DNA of 46,225 bases from Bordetella parapertussis (GCA_945866125.1 CAMBFZ010000027.1:1-46225); one strand, 5' to 3'. Positions 24,957-34,285 are shown, counted from the stretch's first letter. The notes: generated by a model from the letters alone, not told the origin. Numbers and translations are program-made.

Positions 24957-26338
24957 AAATTTCAGTTATCGGTAGCGGCTATGTCGGTCTAGTTACAGGG
25001 GCCTGCCTTGCCGACTGTGGAAACTCAGTTATCTGCGTCGACATCGACCAACAAAAAATCGACATGCTTAATGCCGGTGGCATTCCCATTCATGAACCGG
25101 GCCTTGAAGAATTAATTAAGAAAAACGTCGCTGCTGGCCGGCTCAGTTTTACCACTGACATAGCCAAAAGCGTGGCGCATGGAAAAATTCAATTTATTGC
25201 TGTGGGTACCCCTTCTGATGAAGATGGCAGCGCCGACTTACAGTACGTTCTGGAGGCAGCAAAATCGATTGCCTTGCATATGAACGAATTTAAAGTAATC
25301 GTCGACAAATCGACCGTGCCCGTCGGCACAGCGGACAAGGTACGCAATGCAATACAGAAGGTACTGAACAAACGACAACTTACTCTTGATTTTTCTGTCG
25401 TATCAAACCCGGAATTTCTGAAAGAAGGCGCCGCCATCAATGATTTTATGCGACCTGATCGCATTGTTATTGGTATTTATAACGACGATTCCGGCAAAGA
25501 AGCCGAAACGATATTGCGCCGCCTTTATGCGCCATTTAACCGTAATCATGAACGTACCTACACCATGGACGTGCGCTCAGCAGAGCTGACCAAATATGCT
25601 GCTAATGCAATGCTGGCTACACGCATCAGCTTTATGAATGAACTAGCCAATCTAGCAGACCAAGTCGGCGCCGATATCGAGCAAGTGCGACATGGCATTG
25701 GATCGGACTCGCGCATAGGACACAGCTTTCTTTATGCCGGAGTTGGCTACGGTGGTTCGTGTTTTCCTAAAGATGTACTGGCTTTGCGCAGCACCGGTAA
25801 TGACCATGGGCAAACGCTGCACGTTCTCAAAGCTGTCCATGATGTCAATAATGCACAAAAATCTATACTGATACATAAAATTACTGCACGGTTTGGCGAG
25901 GATTTGTCCGGAAAAAAAATCGCCTTATGGGGACTGTCGTTCAAACCAAATACCGACGATATGCGTGATGCGCCGAGTCGGGTATTAATCGCGGCATTAA
26001 TCGCGCGTGGAGCCACAGTACAAGCACATGACCCCGTTGCGATCGCCGCAGCCAAGCATGCGCTCGAGGGGGATTTTAGTGGCGACCCGCAGAATCTGGC
26101 AAAAATTGTATTTTGCCCATCGCCTGAATCAGCCTTAATCAATGCCGATTTTTTAGTCATCGCAACCGAATGGAAAGTTTATCGGAGTCCTGATTTCGGT
26201 GTGATCAAATCTGCACTGAAACATGCCCTAATTTTTGATGGTCGAAATATCTACGAACCGGAGGAAATGAAAGAATTGGGGATTGAATACTATGGGATTG
26301 GACGAAGCTGGAAAAAATCTGCTGAAGCAGCAGCCTAA
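24953..26338 (+). CDS. ugd: UDP-glucose 6-dehydrogenase
   Basis: 461 residues. The NAD-binding GSGYVG (8-13), the VGTPS segment near 84-88, STVPVGT, NPEFLKEG with the catalytic Glu, and the nucleophile Cys270 in GGSCFPKD are all present. It oxidises UDP-glucose to UDP-glucuronate. It overlaps fcl and is followed by uxs, which uses its product. Confidence 0.96.
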   Translation: MKISVIGSGYVGLVTGACLADCGNSVICVDIDQQKIDMLNAGGIPIHEPGLEELIKKNVAAGRLSFTTDIAKSVAHGKIQFIAVGTPSDEDGSADLQYVLEAAKSIALHMNEFKVIVDKSTVPVGTADKVRNAIQKVLNKRQLTLDFSVVSNPEFLKEGAAINDFMRPDRIVIGIYNDDSGKEAETILRRLYAPFNRNHERTYTMDVRSAELTKYAANAMLATRISFMNELANLADQVGADIEQVRHGIGSDSRIGHSFLYAGVGYGGSCFPKDVLALRSTGNDHGQTLHVLKAVHDVNNAQKSILIHKITARFGEDLSGKKIALWGLSFKPNTDDMRDAPSRVLIAALIARGATVQAHDPVAIAAAKHALEGDFSGDPQNLAKIVFCPSPESALINADFLVIATEWKVYRSPDFGVIKSALKHALIFDGRNIYEPEEMKELGIEYYGIGRSWKKSAEAAA

Positions 26339-26412
26339 CCCGCAGCCTGACATTTCTTGCACTACCGTTGACATCGAATTCGCGCGTCTGCGCTTTGATC
26401 GGGAGATAAAAA

Positions 26413-27372
26413 ATTAAACGAACGCTTATTACGGGCGGCGCAGGATTCTTAGGGTCACACTTGTGTGATCGATTAATTGCACGTGGCGATAGTGTGTTGT
26501 GTGTTGATAATTTTTTCACTGGTAGCAAACGCAACGTTTCACACCTGCTAAGCCATCCCTATTTTGAATTGATGCGGCACGATGTAACTTTCCCACTTTA
26601 TGTCGAAGTGGATCAAATTTTCAATCTGGCCTGCCCCGCAAGTCCGGTGCATTACCAATACGATCCCGTTCAAACTACCAAAACCTCAGTTCACGGCGCA
26701 ATTAATATGCTCGGGCTGGCAAAGCGCGTCAAAGCCCGTATTTTGCAGGCATCGACCAGTGAAGTTTATGGCGATCCAGAAGTACATCCGCAAACCGAAG
26801 ACTACTGGGGACGTGTGAATCCCATCGGCGTACGCAGCTGCTACGATGAAGGGAAGCGCTGCGCTGAGACCTTGTTTTTTGATTACTATCGGCAGCATCG
26901 CCTAGAAATCAAAATAATGCGTATCTTTAATACCTATGGGCCACGAATGCATCCAAACGACGGCCGCGTGGTGAGTAATTTCATCATGCAAGCGCTCAAA
27001 AATGATGACATTACGATTTATGGCGATGGCCTGCAAACACGTAGTTTTTGCTACGTCGATGATCTTATTGATGGCATGGTTCGTCTGATGGACAGTCATG
27101 CCGGATTTACCGGTCCAGTGAATATAGGTAACCCCGTAGAATTCACCATGTTGGAACTAGCAGAGACTGTGCTGCGATTAGTCGGATCAAAATCCAAACT
27201 GGTCTTGCGACCTTTACCCCAAGATGATCCGCGTCAGCGAAAACCCAACATTGAATTAGCACATAAGGAATTGGGGTGGCAGCCAAAAGTGGCGCTAGAA
27301 GACGGCTTGAAAGAGACGATAACCTATTTTCGCGGCGCGCTAGAAGTCAATGATTTTACATTTCGCAATTAA
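26413..27372 (+). CDS. uxs: UDP-glucuronate decarboxylase (UDP-xylose synthase), apparent ATT start
   Basis: 319 residues. The family-typical N-terminus KRTLITGGAGFLGSHL is read directly after an in-frame stop (26407-26409). The only candidate start before the Gly-rich loop is ATT at 26413, with a GGGAG Shine-Dalgarno (26401-26405) seven bases upstream. The next start-like codon (TTG 26461) would cut off the NAD-binding loop. Catalytic Tyr144-x-x-x-Lys148 (YDEGK), STSEVYGDP and NTYGPRM are intact. The enzyme converts UDP-glucuronate from Ugd into UDP-xylose. Either a rare AUU start limits translation, or a base is wrong in the sequence. Confidence 0.9.
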   Translation: MKRTLITGGAGFLGSHLCDRLIARGDSVLCVDNFFTGSKRNVSHLLSHPYFELMRHDVTFPLYVEVDQIFNLACPASPVHYQYDPVQTTKTSVHGAINMLGLAKRVKARILQASTSEVYGDPEVHPQTEDYWGRVNPIGVRSCYDEGKRCAETLFFDYYRQHRLEIKIMRIFNTYGPRMHPNDGRVVSNFIMQALKNDDITIYGDGLQTRSFCYVDDLIDGMVRLMDSHAGFTGPVNIGNPVEFTMLELAETVLRLVGSKSKLVLRPLPQDDPRQRKPNIELAHKELGWQPKVALEDGLKETITYFRGALEVNDFTFRN

Positions 27373-27417
27373 AATCTGGTTGACTCTTAAGCTTAAAATT
27401 CACAAAAAAACATCCTC

Positions 27418-28500
27418 ATGAATCAAACAATAAAAGTCGCATTTTGCATTGATGAAGGCTATGCCCAGCATCTCGCTGTCGCACTTACCTCTTTATTTTT
27501 GCACAATGAAAACAACAAGCCGGATGTCTATATTGCCTCACCACCGTTAACGCCTGAAAGTTTGCGCCGATTGAAAAAAGTGGGTGCTATTTTTTCTGCC
27601 AATTTAATTTTCAAAGAGATACAGGAAGAGCGCGTCGCCAATTTTCGCGAGCACCTTCATCTTTCGCGCGCCGCGTATTTCAGAATCCTACTCTCAGAAA
27701 TTTTGCCTGAATTGGATAAATTAATTTATCTGGATTGCGACTTGGTAGTCGAAGCCGATTTGGCGCCATTGTGGGAAATCGATTTGAATGGCTACGCTGC
27801 AGCCGGTGTTGATGAAGAAAATCCAGCCCAGACCTCCCGTCTTGATCTAGATGATGATTTATATATCAATTCAGGAATTCTCGTACTTAACCTGGCCTAT
27901 TGGCGCGAACACAAACTCACCGAAAAATGCTTGGAATGGATTAGCGAAAATCCGCAGCGAAATATTTTGTTAGATCAGGATGCAATTAACGTGTCCTTAA
28001 AGTATAAGAAAAAAACAATTAACGTGATGTGGAACCTAAATCCTGTTCCACTTGAAGATCTGGACGTTTTAAAAAAATATCCGCAGCGAATTCTTCACTT
28101 TGGCGGACCGATCAAGCCTTGGCACAAATGCTATGACTTTGCTTTGCAACAAATTTATAAAAAATATTTAGCTTTCACGGATTGGCATGAGGAATTCAAT
28201 TTACAGGAACCTAAAAATATCGGCCAGGCCTGCCTGGTTGCAAATCAATTTCATAATAATAAAGATTACTATAATGCCAGCCAGTATTACCAAAAGGCCA
28301 TAGATTACTGCTTAAAAACAAAATCATTGGATTCGAAATTGCTGCTCGATTGCATTAACGGCGGCCACCGCCACTTCAATTCACAAGACTATACAAACGC
28401 CTGCGAACACTATCGCTCGTGTATCGAGCATTGGGGTTACCCGCTGAGTTACTCCATTAACATTTATAAAATGCCAGGCTTACTTGAGTCGATGTTTTGA
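27418..28500 (+). CDS. GT8-family glycosyltransferase with a C-terminal TPR-like tail
   Basis: 360 residues. The GT8 core spans about 5-250: AFCIDEGYAQHLAVAL at the start, the metal-binding DCD (Asp106-Asp108) in LIYLDCDLVV, INSGILVLNL in the middle, and the HFGG...KPWH motif (227-236). GT8 enzymes are retaining transferases that use UDP-glucose, UDP-galactose, UDP-xylose or UDP-glucuronate. Since uxs is 45 bp upstream, UDP-xylose is a reasonable donor, but this is inference. Residues about 265-345 have paired helices rich in Tyr, Asn and Cys (NNKDYYNASQYYQKAIDY) typical of tetratricopeptide repeats, which suggests protein binding. Confidence 0.85.
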   Translation: MNQTIKVAFCIDEGYAQHLAVALTSLFLHNENNKPDVYIASPPLTPESLRRLKKVGAIFSANLIFKEIQEERVANFREHLHLSRAAYFRILLSEILPELDKLIYLDCDLVVEADLAPLWEIDLNGYAAAGVDEENPAQTSRLDLDDDLYINSGILVLNLAYWREHKLTEKCLEWISENPQRNILLDQDAINVSLKYKKKTINVMWNLNPVPLEDLDVLKKYPQRILHFGGPIKPWHKCYDFALQQIYKKYLAFTDWHEEFNLQEPKNIGQACLVANQFHNNKDYYNASQYYQKAIDYCLKTKSLDSKLLLDCINGGHRHFNSQDYTNACEHYRSCIEHWGYPLSYSINIYKMPGLLESMF

Positions 28501-28611
28501 TAGACCCAGCCAATTTCGAAAAGAAAATCGTTAATAGCAACGTTGCCCAAACCGGGTGCCTGCAATAATAATCTGAATAATTAAGCAGAAACAATCAGGA
28601 CGAACGCCAAG

Positions 28612-30732
28612 GTGCAGAAAAATAATACACAAACAGTCCCTGCGCCAAACCGACTCCCCATTCCGGAGAACGATTTAGATAGCGCGGCAGCTCTACTTGC
28701 AGAAGGAAATTATCCGCAAGCAGAATTGCATCTCAGCCGCTACGCGCAGTCCGGTGGCCAACACGCACGCGCAGCCGTACTGCACGCACAGCTATCCCGC
28801 GGTTACGGTTTGCCGCCCGATTTTAAATTGTCAGAAAAGCGGGTGTCTTCGGCATCGATTCAACAAAAATATTTATTCATTCGGGCGTGGGGTTATGGCT
28901 TCTGGAGCGATGTGCATCATGTCGTCGGTCAGCTTTTTCTTGCTGAGCTGACCCACCGCACCCCGGTGATTTGGTGGGGAGAAAATAGTTTATTCCGCGA
29001 TGCAGCTCATCCGAATGCCTTCGAGCTCTATTTTGAGCCTCTCGGACTGCCGACCTTACCGGCACAACTTACGTCCCTCTCGATCTATCCGTCAAAGTGG
29101 AACGCCCGCAACCTATTTGGTGCGGCGATCAATCTCTGGGAAGGAACGGAATCTCGCATGGCGGCGCCGTATTTTTTTAATCGCCCTGAAGATGTCGTCG
29201 TTAGCGATTTTTATATGACTGTTGCGTCGATACGCCCTTGGATAAGCGTGAACTCAGCATATTATGGCCTAAGCGACGATGATATTTATGCCAGTTTATT
29301 TGAAAAATACCTGCGCCCTACCTCGCGCATAAGTGATGAGGCGAACTTATTTTACACCGAGAAAATGGCCGGACGTCCATGGGTCGCCGTTCATGCACGC
29401 GGCTCTGACAAAATCCATGAATCCCCCGAGTTGCACCAAACCAATTTGGCTTATTGGGGCTTTGTCGACCGTATCGTCGAATTAAATCCAAGCATTGGTA
29501 TATTTTTGCTGACCGACTCAATCGATCTGCACGAAGCTTACCGGCAGCGTTATGGAGACAAACTTGTCACCACCCCAGCTTTGCGTAGTAGTACCGATGT
29601 CGGCGTCCATCTACAGGGACACAGCGGCTATGACTTGGGAACCGAAGTCATGGTCGATGTATTGCTGGCGATTCGCTGTAATTATTTTGTCGGAAACAAA
29701 GAATCCAATGTGTCATTGGCCATCTCGAGTATGAAACGCTGGCCGACTAATTTTTCGTTTCTGCTAGGCCAAAAGAGCGTGCGCGATGACAACTGGTTTT
29801 TACACAAAGGTCACAAGTGTGATGTTCCTCAAACAACCTTGATACAAGCCGGAAATTACACAACACCGAAAAAAAAGATCCTGTTTTATAACAAATGGCA
29901 TAACGGCGACGTGCATATGTCGCGCCCCTATGTCGTTGATCTTATGAAGTTACTCGGCGATTGCGATTATTACTACCACCATAAAAATGACAAAAAATTA
30001 TTAGCTGATATTGAACAATTACAGACCGTTTCAGAAATGATTGAGGCCGACATCGCCATCGATACCTGGATCGGCCAGTATCACTATCAAGGCATGGACA
30101 TCCCCGAAATGGCCACGAATAAATCAGTCTTTCTAGGTTGCAATTTCCCGCACTACTATGCCGTAATGTCACAAGTGTATGACGATCTTGGTTTGGGGGG
30201 CGCGATCAAGGCTATCGATCATTACATTCCATCTATCGACTACGAAAAATTCTATATACAAAATATTGATACGTTTTTTGCTAGCCATGCCGGACCATCT
30301 GTTCTCATCAGCAATAATCCAATCATGTCCGGCCAAGCACCCGCTGTTGATTTTGATGTGATCGTATCGCACCTTGCTGAGGCGTTCCCGCTAGTTTGCT
30401 TCATCTTGACCAATCCCGGATCAGTGAAAGTAGAAAAAAATAATGTTTTTTATTGCAATGAGATCGTTAATAGCCCAACAAAAATAAATGATCTGAATGA
30501 GATATCTTATATCTCGACGCACTGTAATATTGTTGTTGGCCGCTCTTCTGGTCCCTATTCATTTTCGATCGCCAATAAAAATATTCGCGAAAAAACATTT
30601 GTTTGCATCTGTAATTTTCAGAAAGATGCCTGGATGCTAGGTGGTCTGATTGATGTCAGATGGACCAATAAATCAACAGTTGATTTTTTATTGTCACTGC
30701 TAATTAGTGTAATTCAAGAGCGTTTGCAGTAA
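28612..30732 (+). CDS. Two-domain glycosyltransferase, fucosyltransferase-like first half
   Basis: 706 residues from a GTG start. Residues about 20-65 form a TPR-like helix pair. Residues about 85-400 resemble the GT23/O-fucosyltransferase fold: HARGSDK (261-267) matches the GDP-fucose-binding HxRxxDK of NodZ and FUT8, FLLTDS (298-303) follows, and EVMVDVLLAIRCNYFVGNKESNVS (345-368) corresponds to the conserved C-terminal peptide of that family. From about 420 a second domain begins (KKILFYNKWHNGDVHMSRPY) that looks like a GT-B or heptosyltransferase-type fold, ending with VVGRSSGPYSF near 640. I do not recognise its family. With gmd and fcl in the same operon, fucose transfer is the likely activity of the first half. 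Confidence 0.75.
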   Translation: MQKNNTQTVPAPNRLPIPENDLDSAAALLAEGNYPQAELHLSRYAQSGGQHARAAVLHAQLSRGYGLPPDFKLSEKRVSSASIQQKYLFIRAWGYGFWSDVHHVVGQLFLAELTHRTPVIWWGENSLFRDAAHPNAFELYFEPLGLPTLPAQLTSLSIYPSKWNARNLFGAAINLWEGTESRMAAPYFFNRPEDVVVSDFYMTVASIRPWISVNSAYYGLSDDDIYASLFEKYLRPTSRISDEANLFYTEKMAGRPWVAVHARGSDKIHESPELHQTNLAYWGFVDRIVELNPSIGIFLLTDSIDLHEAYRQRYGDKLVTTPALRSSTDVGVHLQGHSGYDLGTEVMVDVLLAIRCNYFVGNKESNVSLAISSMKRWPTNFSFLLGQKSVRDDNWFLHKGHKCDVPQTTLIQAGNYTTPKKKILFYNKWHNGDVHMSRPYVVDLMKLLGDCDYYYHHKNDKKLLADIEQLQTVSEMIEADIAIDTWIGQYHYQGMDIPEMATNKSVFLGCNFPHYYAVMSQVYDDLGLGGAIKAIDHYIPSIDYEKFYIQNIDTFFASHAGPSVLISNNPIMSGQAPAVDFDVIVSHLAEAFPLVCFILTNPGSVKVEKNNVFYCNEIVNSPTKINDLNEISYISTHCNIVVGRSSGPYSFSIANKNIREKTFVCICNFQKDAWMLGGLIDVRWTNKSTVDFLLSLLISVIQERLQ

Positions 30733-30780
30733 TCAGATCAGTCTGAAATTTACAAAACACGAGGTCAAGGAGTTATTCGT

Positions 30781-32019
30781 ATGGAACACAAAAATTCGTC
30801 GATAGAGTTATTCAGCCTCGGTGATTTGTATGTATCCGATTTTTTGCAGCCGGGAGAATCGCCTCGTGCAAAACCGGTTGAAATGAAACTCTTGCTTGAG
30901 CAAAGTACCGGAGCAGTCAAGCTCGAGAAATCGGCGCCACTTGATGCGATGTATGGAAAATATTGGTATCGCTCTGGTATCAACAACACCATGAAAATGG
31001 AGTTGAAAGATATTGTGGATTCGATTGTGAAAGTCGTGGGTCACAAGGAAAATGACTTGTGGATTGATATTGCCTGCAACGACGGTACCTTACTGGGTTT
31101 CGTTCCCAAAGATTTCATCAAGGTTGGCATTGATCCGGCCGATGATTCGTATAAGGCAGAGTCTGGGAAGGTCGCCAATCTGATTATTCAAGATTTCTTC
31201 TCTGAAAAGGCATTCAGGCAATCAAAATTCGGTGGCCTGAAAGCCAAGGTGATCACCTCCATTGCGATGTTTTACGATCTGGAGCAACCCAAGCACTTTA
31301 TCGATGATATCCATGGTGTACTAGATCAGGATGGCGTCTGGGTTCTACAGCTCTCTTACACACCACTGATGATCGAGCAGCTGGCTTTCGACAATATTTG
31401 CCATGAACATATTTACTATTATTCTCTGTTCAATCTAAAAACCTTGCTGGAAGCGTCAGGCTTTGACATCGTCGATGTCCAACTTAATGATGTCAATGGC
31501 GGATCGTTTAGGGTTTATGCAATGAAGAGCGAAGCCAATAAATCGATATTCGGAACACAGCCCTACCGGGATGTTTGTGACATGCGGGTCAAATCGCTGC
31601 TAGCCTATGAAAAACAACTTGGTCTTAATACAAAAGAAGTCTGGATGAATTTTTTTGATCGCATCAATACACTCAAAAAAGAAGTCTATGATTTCATCGT
31701 CCAAGAAAAAGCAAAAGGCAAATCAATATGGGGCTATGGCGCTTCCACCAAAGGTAATACCCTTTTACAATATTTTGGCCTCGATGCATCACTGATCGAT
31801 GGTATCGCTGAGCGCAGCATTTACAAATTTGGCTTAAGGACTGTTGGAACTGATATTCCTATCGTTTCCGAACATGAAATGCGGCGGGCGAAGCCCGACT
31901 ATTTGCTCGTCCTGCCATGGCATTTTATTAACGAATTCGTCATTAGAGAAAAGGATTATCTCGATGGCGGCGGCAAGTTTATCGTTCCTTGTCCGAAATT
32001 TCAGATTATTGGGAGATGA
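30781..32019 (+). CDS. SAM-dependent sugar C-methyltransferase-like protein
   Basis: 412 residues, ATG with a strong AAGGAG Shine-Dalgarno. The SAM-binding motif is DIACNDGTLL (about 95-104). The C-terminal half (IWGYGASTKGNTLLQYFGL, then LPWHFINEFVIREKDYLDGGGKFIVPCP) is the domain of NDP-hexose C-methyltransferases such as TylC3. The N-terminal zinc-knuckle that most of these enzymes carry has lost its Cys residues here (SSIELFSLGDLYV), so metal binding there is doubtful. It lies next to a second Gmd-like dehydratase, which could supply a 4-keto sugar as substrate. The exact sugar is unknown. Confidence 0.8.
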   Translation: MEHKNSSIELFSLGDLYVSDFLQPGESPRAKPVEMKLLLEQSTGAVKLEKSAPLDAMYGKYWYRSGINNTMKMELKDIVDSIVKVVGHKENDLWIDIACNDGTLLGFVPKDFIKVGIDPADDSYKAESGKVANLIIQDFFSEKAFRQSKFGGLKAKVITSIAMFYDLEQPKHFIDDIHGVLDQDGVWVLQLSYTPLMIEQLAFDNICHEHIYYYSLFNLKTLLEASGFDIVDVQLNDVNGGSFRVYAMKSEANKSIFGTQPYRDVCDMRVKSLLAYEKQLGLNTKEVWMNFFDRINTLKKEVYDFIVQEKAKGKSIWGYGASTKGNTLLQYFGLDASLIDGIAERSIYKFGLRTVGTDIPIVSEHEMRRAKPDYLLVLPWHFINEFVIREKDYLDGGGKFIVPCPKFQIIGR

Positions 32020-32022
32020 GTA

Positions 32023-32340
32023 ATGGACACAATCGGTAACTTAATCGACAAACTATCGATCGTAAATATCAGAATCTGGTTTGCTGAGGATATTAAGCGC
32101 AACAAAGGAGCATCCGACAAACAATTGGCAGACGCCTGCCGCGTCACTAATGTTGCGAATTCTCAGCGCAATGATTTGATTCAGGAGATCGATGAATTGC
32201 TCAATAACATGGTTACTACTGGCGAGTTGCAGAAGCTTTATAAGCAAGGTGCAACCAAGATGTACGGCCGTGATCTGCCTGATAGCGAGGCCGCCCAGGA
32301 GAGCGGCGCTGCGGCGCCGGAAGACAGTACTCCTAAATAA
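32023..32340 (+). CDS. Small conserved-looking protein of glycan loci
   Basis: 105 residues: TIGNLIDKLSIVNIRIWFAEDI at the start, a helical middle, and an acidic, low-complexity tail (about 85-105). The N-terminal LIDKLSIVN.RIW pattern resembles DUF4254-type proteins in glycan gene clusters; that match is from memory and not certain. It starts 3 bp after the methyltransferase stop and its TAA overlaps the ATG of the next gene (TAATG), so it is coupled to both. No signal peptide or membrane span. Function unknown. Confidence 0.65.
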   Translation: MDTIGNLIDKLSIVNIRIWFAEDIKRNKGASDKQLADACRVTNVANSQRNDLIQEIDELLNNMVTTGELQKLYKQGATKMYGRDLPDSEAAQESGAAAPEDSTPK

Positions 32341-33326
32341 TGAAGTCTGTAGCATGGCCCGCTAAAAAAGCGCTCGTCCTCGGTGTCAACGGACAAGATG
32401 GCAGCTATCTAGCTCAGCATCTGATCGACGCCAGCTGGGAGGTGCATGGTCTCGGTCGCCAGGACGATTCCCGCTGGATTAAGCCGGAGTCGGGGCTGCA
32501 TTATCACCGCATCAATCTCTCCGATGCCGATGCGTTATGGGACTTGCTGGAGACCCTGCAACCGGATGCCGTGTTCCATTTTGCCGCCGTGCACGGCGCC
32601 GCCGGATTTTCATATGAATCACACTGGCGCGATGTGCATGCTGTGAATGTCGTCGCAGTTCACGCGGTACTGGAATATCAGCGTAGCCTGAAGCCTGCAG
32701 CCACCTTGGTTTACGCTAGTTCATCGAAGGTGTTTGGTGAAAAACTTCCCCCGCGGGTTTCGGAGCATAGCCCTCGTTATTCGACTTGTATTTACACGAC
32801 GACAAAGAATGCGGCGACGGATTTGATTTCTTATTACCGTAAACGACATCAATCTAAATCCTCGGTAATCTGGACCTTCAATCATGAATCGCCTCGTCGG
32901 GGCTCAGCTTATTTTCTTCCCAAAATAGTCGATACGCTGGCCAACGCGATCATTGAGCCCAAGTACACCGCTGAGATTGCATCTTTAGGTTTTTGGAGCG
33001 ATTGGGGAGATGCAAACGAGTTTATGCAACTCGTCGCCACTCTGCCTTCGTCTGCCTCTGAGTCCGATATTATTTTTGCGACGGGGAAAACGGTCTGGGC
33101 AGAAGAGTTTGTTGCTGCCTTGTTTGAGAAATTCGGCCTTGATTGGCGCGCGCATCTGCTCGAAAAATTTCCGCTTATTGGTACTCGTCCTGATCGGTGG
33201 GAGGTGGATACAACCGAACTACAACGCCATTACGGAATTACTCCCGTGCGGACGATATTGGATACAGCACTAGATACGTTACAGCATCGTCACCCCGCCG
33301 CATGGCGACGGGCTGCTCTCGGATAA
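32340..33326 (+). CDS. NAD-dependent epimerase/dehydratase, Gmd-like paralogue
   Basis: 328 residues. The GVNGQDGSYLAQHL nucleotide loop (15-28), SSSKVFGE, the Tyr-x-x-x-Lys pair in YTTTKN and FNHESPRRG place it close to GDP-mannose 4,6-dehydratases, though it is shorter and diverges elsewhere. It overlaps the preceding small gene by one base. Together with the C-methyltransferase it may form a module for a modified deoxy sugar. Whether it uses GDP-mannose or another NDP-sugar cannot be told. It is the last plus-strand gene of the operon; the next genes converge on it. Confidence 0.82.
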   Translation: MKSVAWPAKKALVLGVNGQDGSYLAQHLIDASWEVHGLGRQDDSRWIKPESGLHYHRINLSDADALWDLLETLQPDAVFHFAAVHGAAGFSYESHWRDVHAVNVVAVHAVLEYQRSLKPAATLVYASSSKVFGEKLPPRVSEHSPRYSTCIYTTTKNAATDLISYYRKRHQSKSSVIWTFNHESPRRGSAYFLPKIVDTLANAIIEPKYTAEIASLGFWSDWGDANEFMQLVATLPSSASESDIIFATGKTVWAEEFVAALFEKFGLDWRAHLLEKFPLIGTRPDRWEVDTTELQRHYGITPVRTILDTALDTLQHRHPAAWRRAALG

Positions 33327-33391
33327 CGGAAATAATGCCGTTCTTAAAAAACCCAAAATAAAAATTTTTCGGTTCAATATATAAAATTGTA

Positions 33392-34285
33392 TCAAGCGAG
33401 TGACTTCAGCCGGTCACTGATCCGATTTTTCCAGCCAATTTTCGAACTACCCCACCAATCCATGCAAATTTTTTGCAGCTGATTCAATGATTTTGGGTCA
33501 GAAGAGAATTGTTGCCTAGCCTGCCGCAAAAATTCGGGCAATTCAGACCAGCTATTCAATAACGGAAAGGGAACGGGCCCCATGGCCTGATCAGTCAGCA
33601 GATATTCATGCTTGAGCGATATCGGAATACATCCCAACTCCAGGGCGTCATACATACGGATACTCGATGGGTTATTCCCCGCTGGACAAGGACAATAAAC
33701 AGAATATTCCAAGATCGCAGAATACAAACCAGCATTAAATCCGGATGCGAAAGCCGGAGTTGTGTGAATGAGCAAATCTTGTGTGCATTCTGCAGCGATT
33801 TCCCGAAACAAATGCCGCTCATTTCCAAACGAGTTAGGATTATCCAGCCAGCCCAAAAATGATGATAAAAATTTTCGTTTGTCCGCAATCCGAATACCGG
33901 CGGGATCTCTTGGGCCAATTCCAGTTTTATAGCCGTTTGGAATCCAAATTAGTTTATCGGCAAATTCGGGGACGTCAAATATCTCCGGAAAATAGTAGTT
34001 CCGAATGATCAAATCTACTTTGTCGTAGGCGTTCCGGTTAAATTTCGTGGCCAGCTCGTCGCCCATCTGAAAAAGAACGACTTTATTATTATTTGCCTTC
34101 AGCGTATCAATGACCTGCAGATTGATTTCCTCAACCTCCAGATACACCACAACCTGATCTTTTAAACTTTCGAGTTCCCACTCGAGGCAAATTGACTTTG
34201 CAGGTAGAAGAATATTTTGTACAAACCAATTTTCTATGATCACACCAATTGTGCGTTGGCTTGAAAATATCGCGATCTTTTCCAT
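33392..34285 (-). CDS. Exostosin-like (GT47-type) glycosyltransferase
   Basis: 297 residues. The diagnostic segment is YCPCPAGNNPSSIRMYDALELGCIPISL (about 197-224), which matches the exostosin-family C-terminal motif (P-G-x-x-x-x-S-x-R-x-x-E/D-A-L-x-x-G-C-I-P). The N-terminal half is a Rossmann-like domain with an IPNGYKTG turn near 115. The donor is unknown; family members use UDP-sugars. It is the last gene of the minus-strand series that begins with the second giant protein. Confidence 0.8.
   Translation of the reverse strand: MEKIAIFSSQRTIGVIIENWFVQNILLPAKSICLEWELESLKDQVVVYLEVEEINLQVIDTLKANNNKVVLFQMGDELATKFNRNAYDKVDLIIRNYYFPEIFDVPEFADKLIWIPNGYKTGIGPRDPAGIRIADKRKFLSSFLGWLDNPNSFGNERHLFREIAAECTQDLLIHTTPAFASGFNAGLYSAILEYSVYCPCPAGNNPSSIRMYDALELGCIPISLKHEYLLTDQAMGPVPFPLLNSWSELPEFLRQARQQFSSDPKSLNQLQKICMDWWGSSKIGWKNRISDRLKSLA

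Noticed and set aside
22884..33326. Capsule or O-antigen cluster
   Set aside because: No flippase, polymerase, chain-length regulator, export protein or initiating transferase is visible in the window, although some could lie elsewhere.
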